A DNA stretch of 64,000 nt from Kocuria sp. p3-SID1428 (GCF_025149945.1 NZ_JALXVH010000003.1:1-64000), one strand, 5' to 3'; counted from the first letter of the stretch, positions 8,227 through 17,771 are shown. The notes: generated from the letters alone by a model not told the origin. Numbers and translations are program-made.

Positions 8227-9705
8227 TCAGCCGCGCGAGAGATCCGCCTGCGCGGGATCCACGGCCGGCTCCTTGGTGGAGATCTTGTGCCCGATCCAGA
8301 ACGCCAGGAACAGCGGCAGTCCGATGTACGACGACAGCAGCGACATGGGCGTCACCGTACCGGTCACGAAGGCGTCGTAGCCCTGGCCCAGGATGACCAG
8401 CAGGCACATGATCAGCGCGACGATCGGCCCGGCGGGGAAGAACCGCGAGCGGAACGGCAGCTCGGACAGCGGGCGCCCCTGGGCCCTGAAGGCCCGACGG
8501 AAGCAGTAGTGCGTCCAGGCGATGCCCGCCCACACGATGAAGCCCGCCAGCGCCGAGGCGTTGAGCAGCCAGGTGTAGGCCGCGCCCTCGCCGATGAACG
8601 TGGTGAGGAAGGCCAGCAGGCCGAAGGAGGAGGTCACCAGCAGCGCCCGCATGGGCACACCGCGGCGGTTGACCTTGGCCAGGAAGGCCGGGGCCTTGCC
8701 GTCGGTGGCCATGGACCAGAGCATGCGCGTGGAGGCATACAGCCCGGAGTTGCCGGCCGAGAGGATGGCGGTGAGGATCACGGCGTTCATGACGGAGCCG
8801 GCGAAGGCCACGCCCGCGTTCTGCAGCACCAGCGTGAACGGCGAGATCGCGACGTCCTGGATGTCCGAGGCCAGCAGGTTCGGGTGCGTGTACGGCAGCA
8901 GGAAGCCGATCACGATGATCGCCAGTACGTAGAACAGCAGGATGCGCACGAACACGGTGCGGATCGCCTTGGGGACGGTGCGCTCGGGATCCTCGGCCTC
9001 ACCGGCGGCCACGCCCACGAGCTCGGTGCCCTGGAAGGCGAAGCCGGCGACCATGAAGATCGCCAGTACCGACATGGGCCCGCCCACGAACGGCGCCTCC
9101 CCGTCGGTCCAGTTGCCGAAGCCGGGGGCCTCTCCGCCCATGATGCCCAGCACCATCAGGATGCCCAGCACCAGGAAGATCACGACGGCGGCGACCTTGA
9201 CCGCCGAGAGCCAGAACTCGCCCTCGCCGTAGGCACGCGTGGACATCGCATTGAGACCGAAGACGATCAGCAGGAACAGCCCCGACCACACCCAGGCGGG
9301 GACGTCGGGGAGCCAGTAGCGCATGACCAGGGCCGCCGCCACGAGCTCCGCGGCCAGGGTGATGGCCCAGTTGAACCAATAGTTCCAGCCGATCGCGAAG
9401 CCGAACGACGGCGAGACATAGCGCGCCGCGTGATCGCCGAAGGATCCGGAAGTGGGGCGCCAGGCGGACATCTCGCCCAGGGACTGCATGAGCAGGAAGA
9501 CCATGAACCCGATCGCGATGTAGGCCACCAGCGCACCGCCGGGTCCGGCCGTGGCGATCGAATTGCCGGAGGCCACGAACAGCCCGGTGCCGATCGCGCC
9601 GCCCATGGCGATCATGGTCATGTGCCGGGTCTTGAGGCTGCGGCGCAGGCCCTCGCCCTCGGACCGCGCCGCGGCGGGGTCCAGTCTGGTGCTCTGTGTG
9701 GACAC
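8227..9705 (-). CDS. Amino acid permease, APC superfamily (AAP family)
   Basis: Twelve-helix proton-coupled amino acid importer of 492 aa. The AAP signature is complete: RSLKTRHMTMIAMGGAIGTGLF at the first membrane segment, SLGEMSAWRPTSGSFGDHAARY, GWNYWFNWAI, and GTELVGVAAGEAEDPERTVPKA in the middle. These features resemble LysP-type lysine permeases and related transporters, but specificity cannot be settled. Start GTG 9705 has only a weak purine-rich stretch upstream. No neighbouring metabolic gene indicates the substrate. Confidence 0.88.
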   Translation of the reverse strand: MSTQSTRLDPAAARSEGEGLRRSLKTRHMTMIAMGGAIGTGLFVASGNSIATAGPGGALVAYIAIGFMVFLLMQSLGEMSAWRPTSGSFGDHAARYVSPSFGFAIGWNYWFNWAITLAAELVAAALVMRYWLPDVPAWVWSGLFLLIVFGLNAMSTRAYGEGEFWLSAVKVAAVVIFLVLGILMVLGIMGGEAPGFGNWTDGEAPFVGGPMSVLAIFMVAGFAFQGTELVGVAAGEAEDPERTVPKAIRTVFVRILLFYVLAIIVIGFLLPYTHPNLLASDIQDVAISPFTLVLQNAGVAFAGSVMNAVILTAILSAGNSGLYASTRMLWSMATDGKAPAFLAKVNRRGVPMRALLVTSSFGLLAFLTTFIGEGAAYTWLLNASALAGFIVWAGIAWTHYCFRRAFRAQGRPLSELPFRSRFFPAGPIVALIMCLLVILGQGYDAFVTGTVTPMSLLSSYIGLPLFLAFWIGHKISTKEPAVDPAQADLSRG

Positions 9706-9853
9706 GGTCAGTCACTTCCGACGTCGGGGATCGAGCAAGGCGAGCGCAGGCATCGATCGGGGGCGCCTGCATGCCCGATGAGGCGCAGCACGCCCAGGGG
9801 TCTGCCAGATGCTATCCGACACGGCCGGCGAGCCCGGTCCGCGCGATCCAGAG

Positions 9854-9873
9854 CGCCTGTCATCGCACAGGCG
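9854..9873 (-). terminator. Hairpin downstream of purA
   Basis: CGCCTGT and ACAGGCG flank a 6-nt loop just past the purA stop. It is a short GC-rich stem without a clear U-tract, so only a candidate. Confidence 0.45.
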
Positions 9874-9881
9874 AGGCGACA

Positions 9882-11168
9882 TCAGTCGATCAGGTCGCGC
9901 AGCTCGATCGTGTTCTCGCGGCCCGGGCCCACGCCGATCGCGGAGAACCGGGTGCCGGACATCTCCTCGAGCGCCAGGACGTAGTCCTTGGCGTTCTGCG
10001 GGAGATCGTCGAGGGTCTGGGCCTGCGAGATGTCCTCCGACCAGCCGGGGAACATCTCGTAGATCGGCTTGGCGTGGTGGAACTCGGTCTGCGTCATGGG
10101 CATCTCGTCGTGGCGCACGCCGTCGACGTCGTAGGCCACGCACACCGGGATCTCCTCGAGCCCGGTGAGGACGTCGAGCTTGGTCACGAAGTAGTCCGTG
10201 AAGCCGTTGATCCGCGAGGCGTGACGTGCCATGACGGCGTCGTACCAGCCGGTGCGGCGGGGGCGCCCGGTGTTCACGCCGAACTCGCCGCCCACGGAGC
10301 GCAGGCGCTCACCGGAGTCGTCGAACAGCTCGGTGGGAAACGGGCCGGCGCCCACACGAGTGGTGTACGCCTTGATGATGCCGATCGAGCGGGTCAGGCG
10401 CGTGGGCCCGATGCCCGCGCCCACGCAGGCGCCGCCGGTGGTGGGGTTCGACGAGGTCACGAACGGGTAGGTGCCGTGATCGACGTCCAGGTAGGTGGCC
10501 TGTCCGCCCTCGAGCAGGACGGTCTCGTCGCGGTCCAGGGCGTCGTTGAGCAGGCGGGTGGAGTCCACGATCATGGGCGCCATGCGCTCGGCATAGCCCA
10601 TGAAGTAGTCCACGATCTCGTCGGTCTCGAAGGCGCGGCGGTTGTAGACCTTGAGCAGCAGCTCGTTCTTCTGCCGCAGGGCGCCCTCGATCTTCTGGCG
10701 CAGGATCGACTCGTCGAGAATGTCCTGCGCGCGCAGGCCCAGGCGCCCGATCTTGTCCATGTACGCCGGCCCGATGCCGCGACCGGTGGTGCCGATCGCG
10801 CGCTTGCCCAGGAACCGCTCGGTGACCTGGTCGAGGGTCTGGTGGTACGGGGCCACCAGGTGCGCATTGGCCGAGATGCGCAGCTTGGAGGTGTCCGCGC
10901 CGCGGGCCTCGAGGCCGTCGATCTCCTCGAACAGCGCCTGCGGGTTGACCACCACGCCGTTGCCGATCACGGGGGTGGCCCGCGGGGAGAGGATGCCTGC
11001 GGGCAGCAGCTTGAGCTCGAACTTGTCGCCGCCCACCACCACGGTGTGCCCGGCGTTGTTGCCGCCGTTCGGCTTCACGACGTAGTCCGCGCGGCCGCCG
11101 AGGATGTCCGTGGCCTTGCCCTTGCCCTCATCGCCCCACTGGGCTCCGACGATCGAGATGGCTGGCAT
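9882..11168 (-). CDS. purA: Adenylosuccinate synthetase
   Basis: Catalyses GTP-dependent condensation of IMP and aspartate to adenylosuccinate, the first committed step to AMP. At 428 aa it has the usual length. The N-terminal WGDEGKGK (residues 11-18) is the phosphate-binding loop, and GNNAGHT, QFEGAT-type ('[24 protein letters not shown]') and GRPRRTGW motifs follow. ATG 11168 matches the family N-terminus and is preceded by GGAGAGCAG. It belongs to the actinobacterial housekeeping cluster purA / DUF3151 / fba / trmH / pyrE, here separated from DUF3151 by metFE. Purine-responsive control is not evident upstream. Confidence 0.95.
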   Translation of the reverse strand: MPAISIVGAQWGDEGKGKATDILGGRADYVVKPNGGNNAGHTVVVGGDKFELKLLPAGILSPRATPVIGNGVVVNPQALFEEIDGLEARGADTSKLRISANAHLVAPYHQTLDQVTERFLGKRAIGTTGRGIGPAYMDKIGRLGLRAQDILDESILRQKIEGALRQKNELLLKVYNRRAFETDEIVDYFMGYAERMAPMIVDSTRLLNDALDRDETVLLEGGQATYLDVDHGTYPFVTSSNPTTGGACVGAGIGPTRLTRSIGIIKAYTTRVGAGPFPTELFDDSGERLRSVGGEFGVNTGRPRRTGWYDAVMARHASRINGFTDYFVTKLDVLTGLEEIPVCVAYDVDGVRHDEMPMTQTEFHHAKPIYEMFPGWSEDISQAQTLDDLPQNAKDYVLALEEMSGTRFSAIGVGPGRENTIELRDLID

Positions 11169-11310
11169 GCGACTGCTCTCCTGACTGGGCCCGCACGAGG
11201 TCTGGAGGCTGCGCCACGCGCCTTGTGGAGGCCATGGCGGATCGCGCGCCACGGGCCGGGGGCGCGGCGGTCCGTGGCGATCCTATCGCGGGAGCTCCCG
11301 ACGCCTGCGG

Positions 11311-11340
11311 GAGATCTCGGGGGTTGACAAGCGAGATCTC
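11311..11340. promoter_or_regulatory. Paired GAGATCTC palindromes around the metFE -35 box
   Basis: Two identical palindromes GAGATCTC (11311-11318 and 11333-11340) are spaced 22 bp apart, about two helical turns, flanking the TTGACA at 11324. This geometry suits a dimeric repressor or activator operator. No regulator is known to match it, and it may be coincidence. Confidence 0.35.
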
Positions 11341-11352
11341 TTGGGGTGATAT
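11324..11352 (+). promoter_or_regulatory. Sigma-70-type promoter of metFE
   Basis: A consensus -35 TTGACA (11324-11329), a 17-nt spacer and -10 TGATAT (11347-11352) place the transcription start near 11359, just before the SAM riboswitch. Confidence 0.75.
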
Positions 11353-11364
11353 CTATCTCGCTAT

Positions 11365-11458
11365 CTATCCAGAGCGACCGAGAGACCTGGCTCGTCGACG
11401 TCGCAGCAACCATCCCCGCAGATCTTGCGGGGAACGGTGCTCCCGCCAGGACCGATGG
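11365..11458 (+). ncRNA. SAM-I (S-box) riboswitch of metFE
   Basis: P1 is CTATC (11365-11369) paired with GATGG (11454-11458). Inside are the conserved GAGCGACCGAGAGACC, GCAGCAACC and GGTGCTCCCGCCAGGACC blocks, nearly identical to the copy at 54-150, plus a hairpin TCCCCGCA...TGCGGGGA in the variable P3 position. The 127-nt leader to the ATG contains further GC hairpins that could form the expression platform. SAM repression of methionine synthesis is the known role. Confidence 0.9.
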
Positions 11459-11585
11459 AGCGTCTTCTCAGACTCCCGTGGTCCACCGGACCCGTGCTCC
11501 GCCGCGTCTTCAGCGGCGGCGCGGGCCTCCGTGCGCACCCCGTGGTCTGCCCTCCATCGGGCATCCACGGAAAGGCGAACACGGA

Positions 11586-14500
11586 ATGCCCGATCACCAC
11601 CCCGCAGCACCGCGCTCGGATCGTCCCCCGGAGACGGGGGCGCCGTCGCCCCGCAGGCCGATCCCCGCGCTGTCCTACGAGCTCTACCCGCCGCGCAGCG
11701 CAGCGAGCACCGAGTCCCTGCTGCAGACCATCGAGGCCCTGGCGCCCACGGTGCCGGACTACGTCTCGGTCACCGCAGCAGTCGATCCGCAGCGCCGCGT
11801 CCAGTCGATGGCGCTGCTGTCCCACCTGATCTTCGAGACCCCGCTGCGCCCACTGGCCCACGTGCTGTGCACGGGAGTCACTGAGACGCAGCTGCGCGAG
11901 CTGATCCACGAGCTGCTGGACCTGGGCGTGCGCGGCGTCCTGGCCCTGCGCGGGGACCGGGATCCGGCCGTCGAGCCCGGCCCTGATGAGCTGCCCTTCG
12001 CCCGGCATCTGGTGGACCTGGTCCGCTCGGTCGAGCGCGACCGAGCCGCCCAGCTGTGCGCCGGCAACGTCTCGATCGGCGTGGCCGCCTATCCGATCAA
12101 GCACCCCGAGTCGACCTCCGTGCACCAGGACCTCGAGGTGCTGCTGGCCAAGCAGCGCGCCGGCGCCGACTTCGCGATCACTCAGCTCTACCCCGAGGCC
12201 GACGACTACGCGGCCTTCGTGTCCCGGGCTCGTCGCGCCGGAGTGGAGCTGCCGATCATCCCCGGAATCATGCCGGTCACGAGCCTGCGCCGGTACCTGC
12301 GCATCTGCGACCTGGCCGGCCTGGAGCCGGACCCGCTGCTGGCCCACAAGCTCGAGACGGCCGACTCGGACGCCGAGCGCCACCGGATCGGCGTCCGCTC
12401 TGCCGTGCACAGCGCACGCGCTGCCCTGGACTCCGGTGCACCGGGACTGCACCTCTACACGTTCAACCAGCACGAGGCCGCGCTCGATGTCCTGGAGCAG
12501 CTCGATCTGCCCCGCCCCACCCCTTCCGCCGGACTCGCCGGCCTCATCCCCGCATCCCAGCCCGCCGACGGGCGCCCCATCCGCACCTATGAGGAGACCG
12601 CAGTGACCATCTCGAACGACGCCCAGCCCACCGCCTTCCCGACCGCCACGATCCTGGGCTACCCCCGCATCGGCCCGAACCGCGAGCTCAAGCGCGCGCT
12701 CGAGTCGCACTGGGCCGGTCGCAGCGACCTGGACCAGCTCGAGGCCTCAGCCTCCGCGCTGCGTGCCTCGACCGCCGAGCGCCTCGAGCAGCTGGGCCTG
12801 GAGCAGGCCTCGGCCGTGCCCGGCTCCTACGCGCTCTACGACCACGTGCTCGACACCCTGATCGCCGTCGGCGCGGTGCCGACCCGCTTCGGCGACCTGC
12901 GCACCGAGACCGGAACCGTGGACCGCTCCGGGGAGTTCGTGCTGGCCCGCGGCGACGAGGCCCGACAGCCGCTGGAGATGACCAAGTGGTTCGACACCAA
13001 CTACCACTACCTGGTGCCCGAGATCGGCGCGCAGACGCAGTTCGCCGCAGCGCCCGGCCGCCTGCTGGAGCAGCTGGCCGAGGCCTCCGAGCAGGGCCGG
13101 AGCCTGCGCCCCGTGCTCGTGGGCCCGGTGACCTTCCTGGCCCTGGCCAAGGACGACGGCACCGCAGCCGAGCCCATCGAGCCCCTGGATCGCCTCGAGG
13201 AGCTGCTGCCGGTCTACGGCGAGATCCTGGCCGCGCTCAAGGATGCCGGGGCTCAGTGGGTGCAGATCGACGAGCCGGCTCTGGTCGCCGATCACTCCCG
13301 CCTGTCGCAGGAGCAGCTGCGCACGGCGATCGAGCGCACGGCGAACTACCTGGCCCAGCTCGAGGACCGACCCCAGCTGCTGCTCACCTCCCCCTACGGC
13401 GATGCGGGCGAGCTGCTCGGCGCGCTGACCGGCTCGGGTGCCGAGGCCGTGCACGTGGACCTGGTCCGCGGAGGCCTCACCGATCAGCAGCTGGGCCTGT
13501 TCACCGGCCCCGAGGCCCCGGTGCTCGTGGCCGGAGTCGTCAATGGGCGCAACGTGTGGCGCACCGACCTCTCCGCCGCGCTCGAGCGGCTCGAGGGCTT
13601 CCGCGACGCCGGCGCCCGGATCTCCGTAGCCACGTCGAACTCCCTGATCCACGTCCCGCACACGCTGGAGGCCGAGCCCGATCTCGACCCCGCGATCCGC
13701 TCGTGGCTCGCCTTCGCCGATGAGAAGGTCCGCGAGGTCGCCGTGCTGGCGCGCGGGCTCGCCGAGGGCCGCGAGGCCGTGGCCGCCGAGCTGCAGGAGG
13801 CCGACGAGGCCCGCCGGTCCCGCACCTCAGCCCCGGGCGTGCGCATCGACGAGGTGCGCGAGCGCACCGCCTCCCTGACCGAGGCCGACTCGCAGCGCGG
13901 CACCGCCGAGCAGCGTCGCGCCGCCCAGGCCGAGCGATCGTTCGGCAGCGGCCGCCTGCCGGTGCTGCCCACCACCACGATCGGATCTTTCCCGCAGACC
14001 GGCGAGGTCCGCCGCGCCCGCGCCGAGCACCGCGCCGGGCGGATCGACGACGCCGCCTACGACGGCTTCCTGCGCGAGGAGATCTCCCGGGTCATCGCCC
14101 TGCAGGACGAGCTCGGCCTGGACGTGCTGGTGCACGGCGAGCCGGAGCGCAACGACATGGTCCAGTACTTCGCCGAGCACTTCGACGGCTTCGCGACCAC
14201 CGCCAACGGCTGGGTGCAGTCCTACGGCTCCCGGGCCACGCGCCCGTCGATCCTGTGGGGCGATGTCTCCCGCGAGGGCGAGGGGCTGCGCGGCGAGGCC
14301 TTCACGGTCCCGTGGATCACCTGGGCCCAGCGCCAGACCGACAAGCCGGTCAAGGGCATGCTCACCGGGCCCGTCACCATCCTGGCCTGGTCGTTCGTGC
14401 GCGATGACCAGCCGCTGGCCGAGACCGCCGATCAGGTGGCCCTGGCGCTGCGCGATGAGATCGCCGACCTCGAGGACGCCGGGATCGGCATCATCCAGGT

Positions 14501-15014
14501 CGATGAGCCCGCGCTGCGCGAGCTGCTGCCCCTGCGCCGGGCCGATCGCAGCGCCTACCTGGACTGGTCGGTGGAGTCCTTCCGCCGGGCGACCTCCTCG
14601 GTCGACGATGCGACGCAGATCCACACGCACTTGTGCTACTCGGAGTTCGGCGAGGTCATCGCCAGCGTGGACGCCCTGAACGCCGATGTCACGAGCATCG
14701 AGGCGGCGCGTTCGCGCATGGAGGTCCTGGCCGACGTCCGCGCGGTCGGCTTCGAGCGCGGGCTCGGCCCGGGCGTGTGGGATATCCACTCCCCGCGCGT
14801 GCCCAGCGCCGATGAGATCGAGTCCCTGCTCACCCAGGCCCTCGAGCACGTCAGCTCCGAGCTGCTGTGGGTCAACCCCGACTGCGGCCTGAAGACCCGC
14901 GGCTACGACGAGACCCGCACCTCCCTCGAGCACCTGGTCGAGGCCACCGCCCGCGTGCGCGAGACGCTGGGCGCGGATCGCTCGGCCTCCGTCGAGGTCG
15001 CTTCGGCAGTCTGA
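11586..15014 (+). CDS. metFE: MetF-MetE fused ORF: methylenetetrahydrofolate reductase plus cobalamin-independent methionine synthase
   Basis: A single open frame of 1142 aa. Residues about 28-315 are MetF (SYELYPPR start, SVTAA, GVLALRGDRDP, YPEADDYAAF, PGIMPVTSL), which reduces 5,10-methylene-THF to 5-methyl-THF using FAD. Residues from 340 are complete MetE: TILGYPRIGPNRELK, the N-terminal barrel, then LPTTTIGSFPQT and the catalytic barrel with likely zinc ligands H1015, C1017 and C1100. No stop codon separates them. A GTG at 12603 with GAGGAG 6 nt upstream could also yield free 803-aa MetE. ATG 11586 was chosen because MetF homology begins shortly after and GAAAGG lies upstream. Controlled by a SAM riboswitch. 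Whether a fused polypeptide accumulates is not known. Confidence 0.88.
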   Translation: MPDHHPAAPRSDRPPETGAPSPRRPIPALSYELYPPRSAASTESLLQTIEALAPTVPDYVSVTAAVDPQRRVQSMALLSHLIFETPLRPLAHVLCTGVTETQLRELIHELLDLGVRGVLALRGDRDPAVEPGPDELPFARHLVDLVRSVERDRAAQLCAGNVSIGVAAYPIKHPESTSVHQDLEVLLAKQRAGADFAITQLYPEADDYAAFVSRARRAGVELPIIPGIMPVTSLRRYLRICDLAGLEPDPLLAHKLETADSDAERHRIGVRSAVHSARAALDSGAPGLHLYTFNQHEAALDVLEQLDLPRPTPSAGLAGLIPASQPADGRPIRTYEETAVTISNDAQPTAFPTATILGYPRIGPNRELKRALESHWAGRSDLDQLEASASALRASTAERLEQLGLEQASAVPGSYALYDHVLDTLIAVGAVPTRFGDLRTETGTVDRSGEFVLARGDEARQPLEMTKWFDTNYHYLVPEIGAQTQFAAAPGRLLEQLAEASEQGRSLRPVLVGPVTFLALAKDDGTAAEPIEPLDRLEELLPVYGEILAALKDAGAQWVQIDEPALVADHSRLSQEQLRTAIERTANYLAQLEDRPQLLLTSPYGDAGELLGALTGSGAEAVHVDLVRGGLTDQQLGLFTGPEAPVLVAGVVNGRNVWRTDLSAALERLEGFRDAGARISVATSNSLIHVPHTLEAEPDLDPAIRSWLAFADEKVREVAVLARGLAEGREAVAAELQEADEARRSRTSAPGVRIDEVRERTASLTEADSQRGTAEQRRAAQAERSFGSGRLPVLPTTTIGSFPQTGEVRRARAEHRAGRIDDAAYDGFLREEISRVIALQDELGLDVLVHGEPERNDMVQYFAEHFDGFATTANGWVQSYGSRATRPSILWGDVSREGEGLRGEAFTVPWITWAQRQTDKPVKGMLTGPVTILAWSFVRDDQPLAETADQVALALRDEIADLEDAGIGIIQVDEPALRELLPLRRADRSAYLDWSVESFRRATSSVDDATQIHTHLCYSEFGEVIASVDALNADVTSIEAARSRMEVLADVRAVGFERGLGPGVWDIHSPRVPSADEIESLLTQALEHVSSELLWVNPDCGLKTRGYDETRTSLEHLVEATARVRETLGADRSASVEVASAV
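12591..12605 (+). promoter_or_regulatory. Internal ribosome binding site and GTG start for MetE
   Basis: GAGGAG (12591-12596), a 6-nt spacer and GTG (12603-12605) lie in frame exactly where MetE homology begins. This looks like a preserved start of a formerly separate metE gene. Confidence 0.6.
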
Positions 15015-15045
15015 TCTCCATCCAGGGCCCTCGCGGCTCCTCGGT

Positions 15046-15108
15046 ACGACGAACGGCGCAGCCCGCACACCCCTGCTGCAGGGGTGTGCGGGCCGCGCCG
15101 TTCGTCGT
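15046..15108. terminator. Long bidirectional terminator hairpin between metFE and the DUF3151 gene
   Basis: An extended stem runs from ACGACGAACGGCGC to its complement, with an inner CCGCACACCCCTG/CAGGGGTGTGCGG helix. It lies between convergent genes. Confidence 0.85.
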
Positions 15109-15124
15109 CAGGCCGTCGCCGGCC

Positions 15125-15544
15125 TCAGCCCTGGAGCTGCTCGGCGGCCGTGGGGTCGGAGTCGTTGAGGAACTTCTGGATGCGCTGGGCCTCGTCGAGC
15201 TCGCCGATGGCCGCTGCAGCGTGACCCAGGGCCGACAGGGCGCGCAGGAAGCCGCGGTTCGGCTCGTGGCTGTAGGGCACCGGGCCGTGGCCCTTCCAGC
15301 CGCTGCCGCGCAGGGCGTCCAGGCCGCGGTGGTAGCCCACGCGGGCGTAGGCGTAGCCCTCCAGCGTCCGGCCGTCGGCCAGCGCCTCCTCGGCCAGGAT
15401 CGCCCAGGGAAGCTGCTCCTTGGGGAAGGTCTGCGCCAGGTCCTCGGCCTCGTCGCCGGCGTCGAAGCGCGCGACCATCTCCGCGTTCTCCTGCAGCAGG
15501 GTGGGATCGGGCTCGCCCAGCAGGTTCTTGCCGATGCTCGACAT
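15125..15544 (-). CDS. DUF3151 family protein
   Basis: Conserved actinobacterial protein of 139 aa, no known function. The DUF3151 pattern is visible: NLLGEPDPTLLQ at the N-terminus, WAILAEEAL, YAYARVGYHRGLDALRGSGWKG (around residues 65-86) and PNRGFLRAL. It is rich in short helices resembling tetratricopeptide-like packing, with no signal or membrane segment. ATG 15544 has AGGAG upstream. The family is usually encoded beside fba and purA, and here it is between glmS and metFE, so the ancestral neighbourhood has been interrupted. Confidence 0.85.
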   Translation of the reverse strand: MSSIGKNLLGEPDPTLLQENAEMVARFDAGDEAEDLAQTFPKEQLPWAILAEEALADGRTLEGYAYARVGYHRGLDALRGSGWKGHGPVPYSHEPNRGFLRALSALGHAAAAIGELDEAQRIQKFLNDSDPTAAEQLQG

Positions 15545-15683
15545 CGGTGCTCCTCTCGTCGTGCGTGTCCCGGCCTCACCGGGACGCTCTGCTCCCAGCC
15601 TATGCGTCGCGGCGCCGCGCCCGCTCGGCCGCCGAGATCGTGCTTCCGTGCAGCTCAGCCGCCGTGCGGGGCGCAGCAACGAC

Positions 15684-15727
15684 GACGGCCCGGCAGCCCC
15701 TTGTCACAAGAGGGCGCCGGGCCGCCG
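15684..15727 (-). terminator. Hairpin downstream of glmS
   Basis: CGGCCCGGC...GCCGGGCCG with an inner GCCCCT/AGGGC stem and a short loop follows the glmS stop. Confidence 0.6.
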
Positions 15728-15758
15728 TGCGGTCGCGCGGATCAGGCCGCGCGTGAGG

Positions 15759-17633
15759 TCACTCGACCGTGACCGACTTGGCCAGGTTGCGCGGCTGGTC
15801 GACGTCGTAGCCCTTGGCCTCGGCCATGGCGGAGGCGAAGATCTGCAGCGGCACGGTGGCCAGCAGCGGCTGCAGCAGCGTGGGCGACTGCGGGATGCGG
15901 ATGACGTGGTTGGCGTAGTCCTCGACCGAGGAGTCGCCCTCCTCCGCGATCACGATGGTCTCGGCGCCGCGGGCGCGGATCTCCTGGATGTTGGAGACGA
16001 CCTTGGAGTGCAGCGAGTCGCGCCCGCGCGGGGACGGGACGATCACGAAGACCTTCTGGCCCGGCTCGATCAGGGCGATCGGGCCGTGCTTGAGCTCGCC
16101 TGCGGCGAAGCCCTCCGCGTGGATGTAGGCGATCTCCTTGAGCTTGAGCGCGCCCTCCATGGCCACCGGGAAGCCGACGTGGCGACCCAGGAACAGCACC
16201 GAGGTGGTCTCGGCGAAGTCCTTGCCGAGCTGGCGGATCTGGTCCTCGTCGTCGATGACGGCCTGGACCTTCTCCGGCATGGCCTGGAGCTCCTCCAGGA
16301 CGTCCTGGATCTCATCGGCGTACATGTTGCCGCGCAGCTGCGCCAGGTACAGGCCCAGCAGGTAGGCGGCGGTGATCTGCGCCAGGAACGCCTTGGTGGA
16401 GGCGACGGCGATCTCCGGGCCGGCGTGCGTGTAGAGCGAGGCATCGGCCGCACGCGGGATGGATGAGCCGTTGGTGTTGCAGATCGCCAGGACCTTGGCG
16501 CCCTGCTCCGAGGCGTGGCGCATGGCCATGAGGGTGTCCATGGTCTCGCCGGACTGCGACAGCGCGACGACCAGGGTCTTCTCGTTGACGATCGGGTCCC
16601 GGTAGCGGAACTCGTGGGCCAGCTCCACCTCGGTGGGGATGCGGCACCAGTGCTCGATGGCGTAGCGAGCGACCTGGCCGGCGTAGGCGGCGGTGCCGCA
16701 GGCGATCACGACGATCTTGTCCACGGAGCGCAGGACGGACTCGTCGATGCGCAGCTCGTCCAGGGTCAGCTTGCCCTTCTCGTCCAGGCGGCCCAGGAGG
16801 GTGTCGCGCACGGCCGAGGGCTGGTCGTGGATCTCCTTGTCCATGAAGGACGGGAAACCGCCCTTCTCCGCGGCCTCGGCGGACCACTGGACCTCGAACG
16901 GCTTGCCCTCGGAGGGGGCGCCGTCGAAGTCGGTGATCTCGAAGCCGTCGGGGGTGACCGTGACGATCTGACGATCCTCCATCTCGACGGCGGACTTGGT
17001 GTGATCGATGAAGCCCGAGACGTCCGAGCCCAGGAAGTTCTGGCCCTCGCCGACGCCGATGACCAGCGGGGAGTTCAGACGGGCCGCCACGATCTGGTCC
17101 GGGTGGTCGACGTGGATGGCCAGCAGCGTGAAGGCGCCCTCGAGGCGGGCGCAGGCCAGCTGCATGGCTCGGGTCAGGTCCTTCTCGGCCTGGTTCTCGT
17201 AGATGTCGGCGAGCAGTGAGGCGGCGACCTCGGTGTCGGTCTCCGAGACGAAGGTGAAGCCCTTCTCCGACAGCTCCTTCTTGAGCTCGACGAAGTTCTC
17301 GATGATGCCGTTGTGCACCACGGCCAGACGGCCGCCGGCGACGGCGTGCGGGTGGGCGTTCTCATCCGTGGGGCCGCCGTGGGTGGCCCAGCGGGTGTGC
17401 CCGATGCCCAGCGGGGACATCGGCAGGGGGCGCTCGGCGAGCTCGGCATCGAGCGCGGCGACCTTGCCGGCCTTCTTGCGCACCTCCATGACGCCGTCGG
17501 CGAGCACTGCCACGCCTGCCGAGTCATAGCCGCGGTACTCCAGGCGACGCAGTCCCTCCAGGACCACGTTCAGAGCATTCCGGTTCTCATCGATCTCGGG
17601 GGCTCGCCCGACATATCCCACGATTCCACACAT
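15759..17633 (-). CDS. glmS: Glutamine--fructose-6-phosphate aminotransferase (isomerizing)
   Basis: Makes glucosamine-6-phosphate from fructose-6-phosphate and glutamine, the entry to UDP-GlcNAc and peptidoglycan. At 624 aa it is full length. The N-terminal class II glutaminase domain begins MCGIVGYVG with nucleophile C2, followed by RRLEYRGYDSAG, HTRWATHG and the NGIIEN loop. Two SIS sugar-isomerase domains follow, with CGTAAYAG, SQSGETMDT, KELAYIHAEGF-like and LKHGPIALI motifs, ending KSVTVE. No glmS ribozyme is expected in Actinobacteria and none is seen. ATG 17633 follows a TAGCAT box by 7 nt, suggesting a leaderless mRNA. Its amino-sugar product may also feed the nearby surface polysaccharide genes. 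Confidence 0.96.
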   Translation of the reverse strand: MCGIVGYVGRAPEIDENRNALNVVLEGLRRLEYRGYDSAGVAVLADGVMEVRKKAGKVAALDAELAERPLPMSPLGIGHTRWATHGGPTDENAHPHAVAGGRLAVVHNGIIENFVELKKELSEKGFTFVSETDTEVAASLLADIYENQAEKDLTRAMQLACARLEGAFTLLAIHVDHPDQIVAARLNSPLVIGVGEGQNFLGSDVSGFIDHTKSAVEMEDRQIVTVTPDGFEITDFDGAPSEGKPFEVQWSAEAAEKGGFPSFMDKEIHDQPSAVRDTLLGRLDEKGKLTLDELRIDESVLRSVDKIVVIACGTAAYAGQVARYAIEHWCRIPTEVELAHEFRYRDPIVNEKTLVVALSQSGETMDTLMAMRHASEQGAKVLAICNTNGSSIPRAADASLYTHAGPEIAVASTKAFLAQITAAYLLGLYLAQLRGNMYADEIQDVLEELQAMPEKVQAVIDDEDQIRQLGKDFAETTSVLFLGRHVGFPVAMEGALKLKEIAYIHAEGFAAGELKHGPIALIEPGQKVFVIVPSPRGRDSLHSKVVSNIQEIRARGAETIVIAEEGDSSVEDYANHVIRIPQSPTLLQPLLATVPLQIFASAMAEAKGYDVDQPRNLAKSVTVE

Positions 17634-17640
17634 GCCGGGA

Positions 17641-17646
17641 ATGCTA
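17641..17646 (-). promoter_or_regulatory. Leaderless-type -10 box for glmS
   Basis: On the minus strand TAGCAT precedes the glmS ATG by 7 nt, and no Shine-Dalgarno sequence is visible. Confidence 0.5.
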
Positions 17647-17771
17647 CCGCAAACCTGCGACCGCACACCGGTGTCGACGCAGGCAGCGGGCACCGGCCTG
17701 CGACGACAGGGCACCGAGTTCGTCACGCGTCGTCGGGCGCTGCTGCGCACCCGTCACACTGCGACGACGAC

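Noticed and set aside
17634..17771. Possible glmS ribozyme upstream of glmS
   Set aside because: The gap is short, contains a leaderless promoter box and shows none of the ribozyme core; the ribozyme is a Firmicutes feature.
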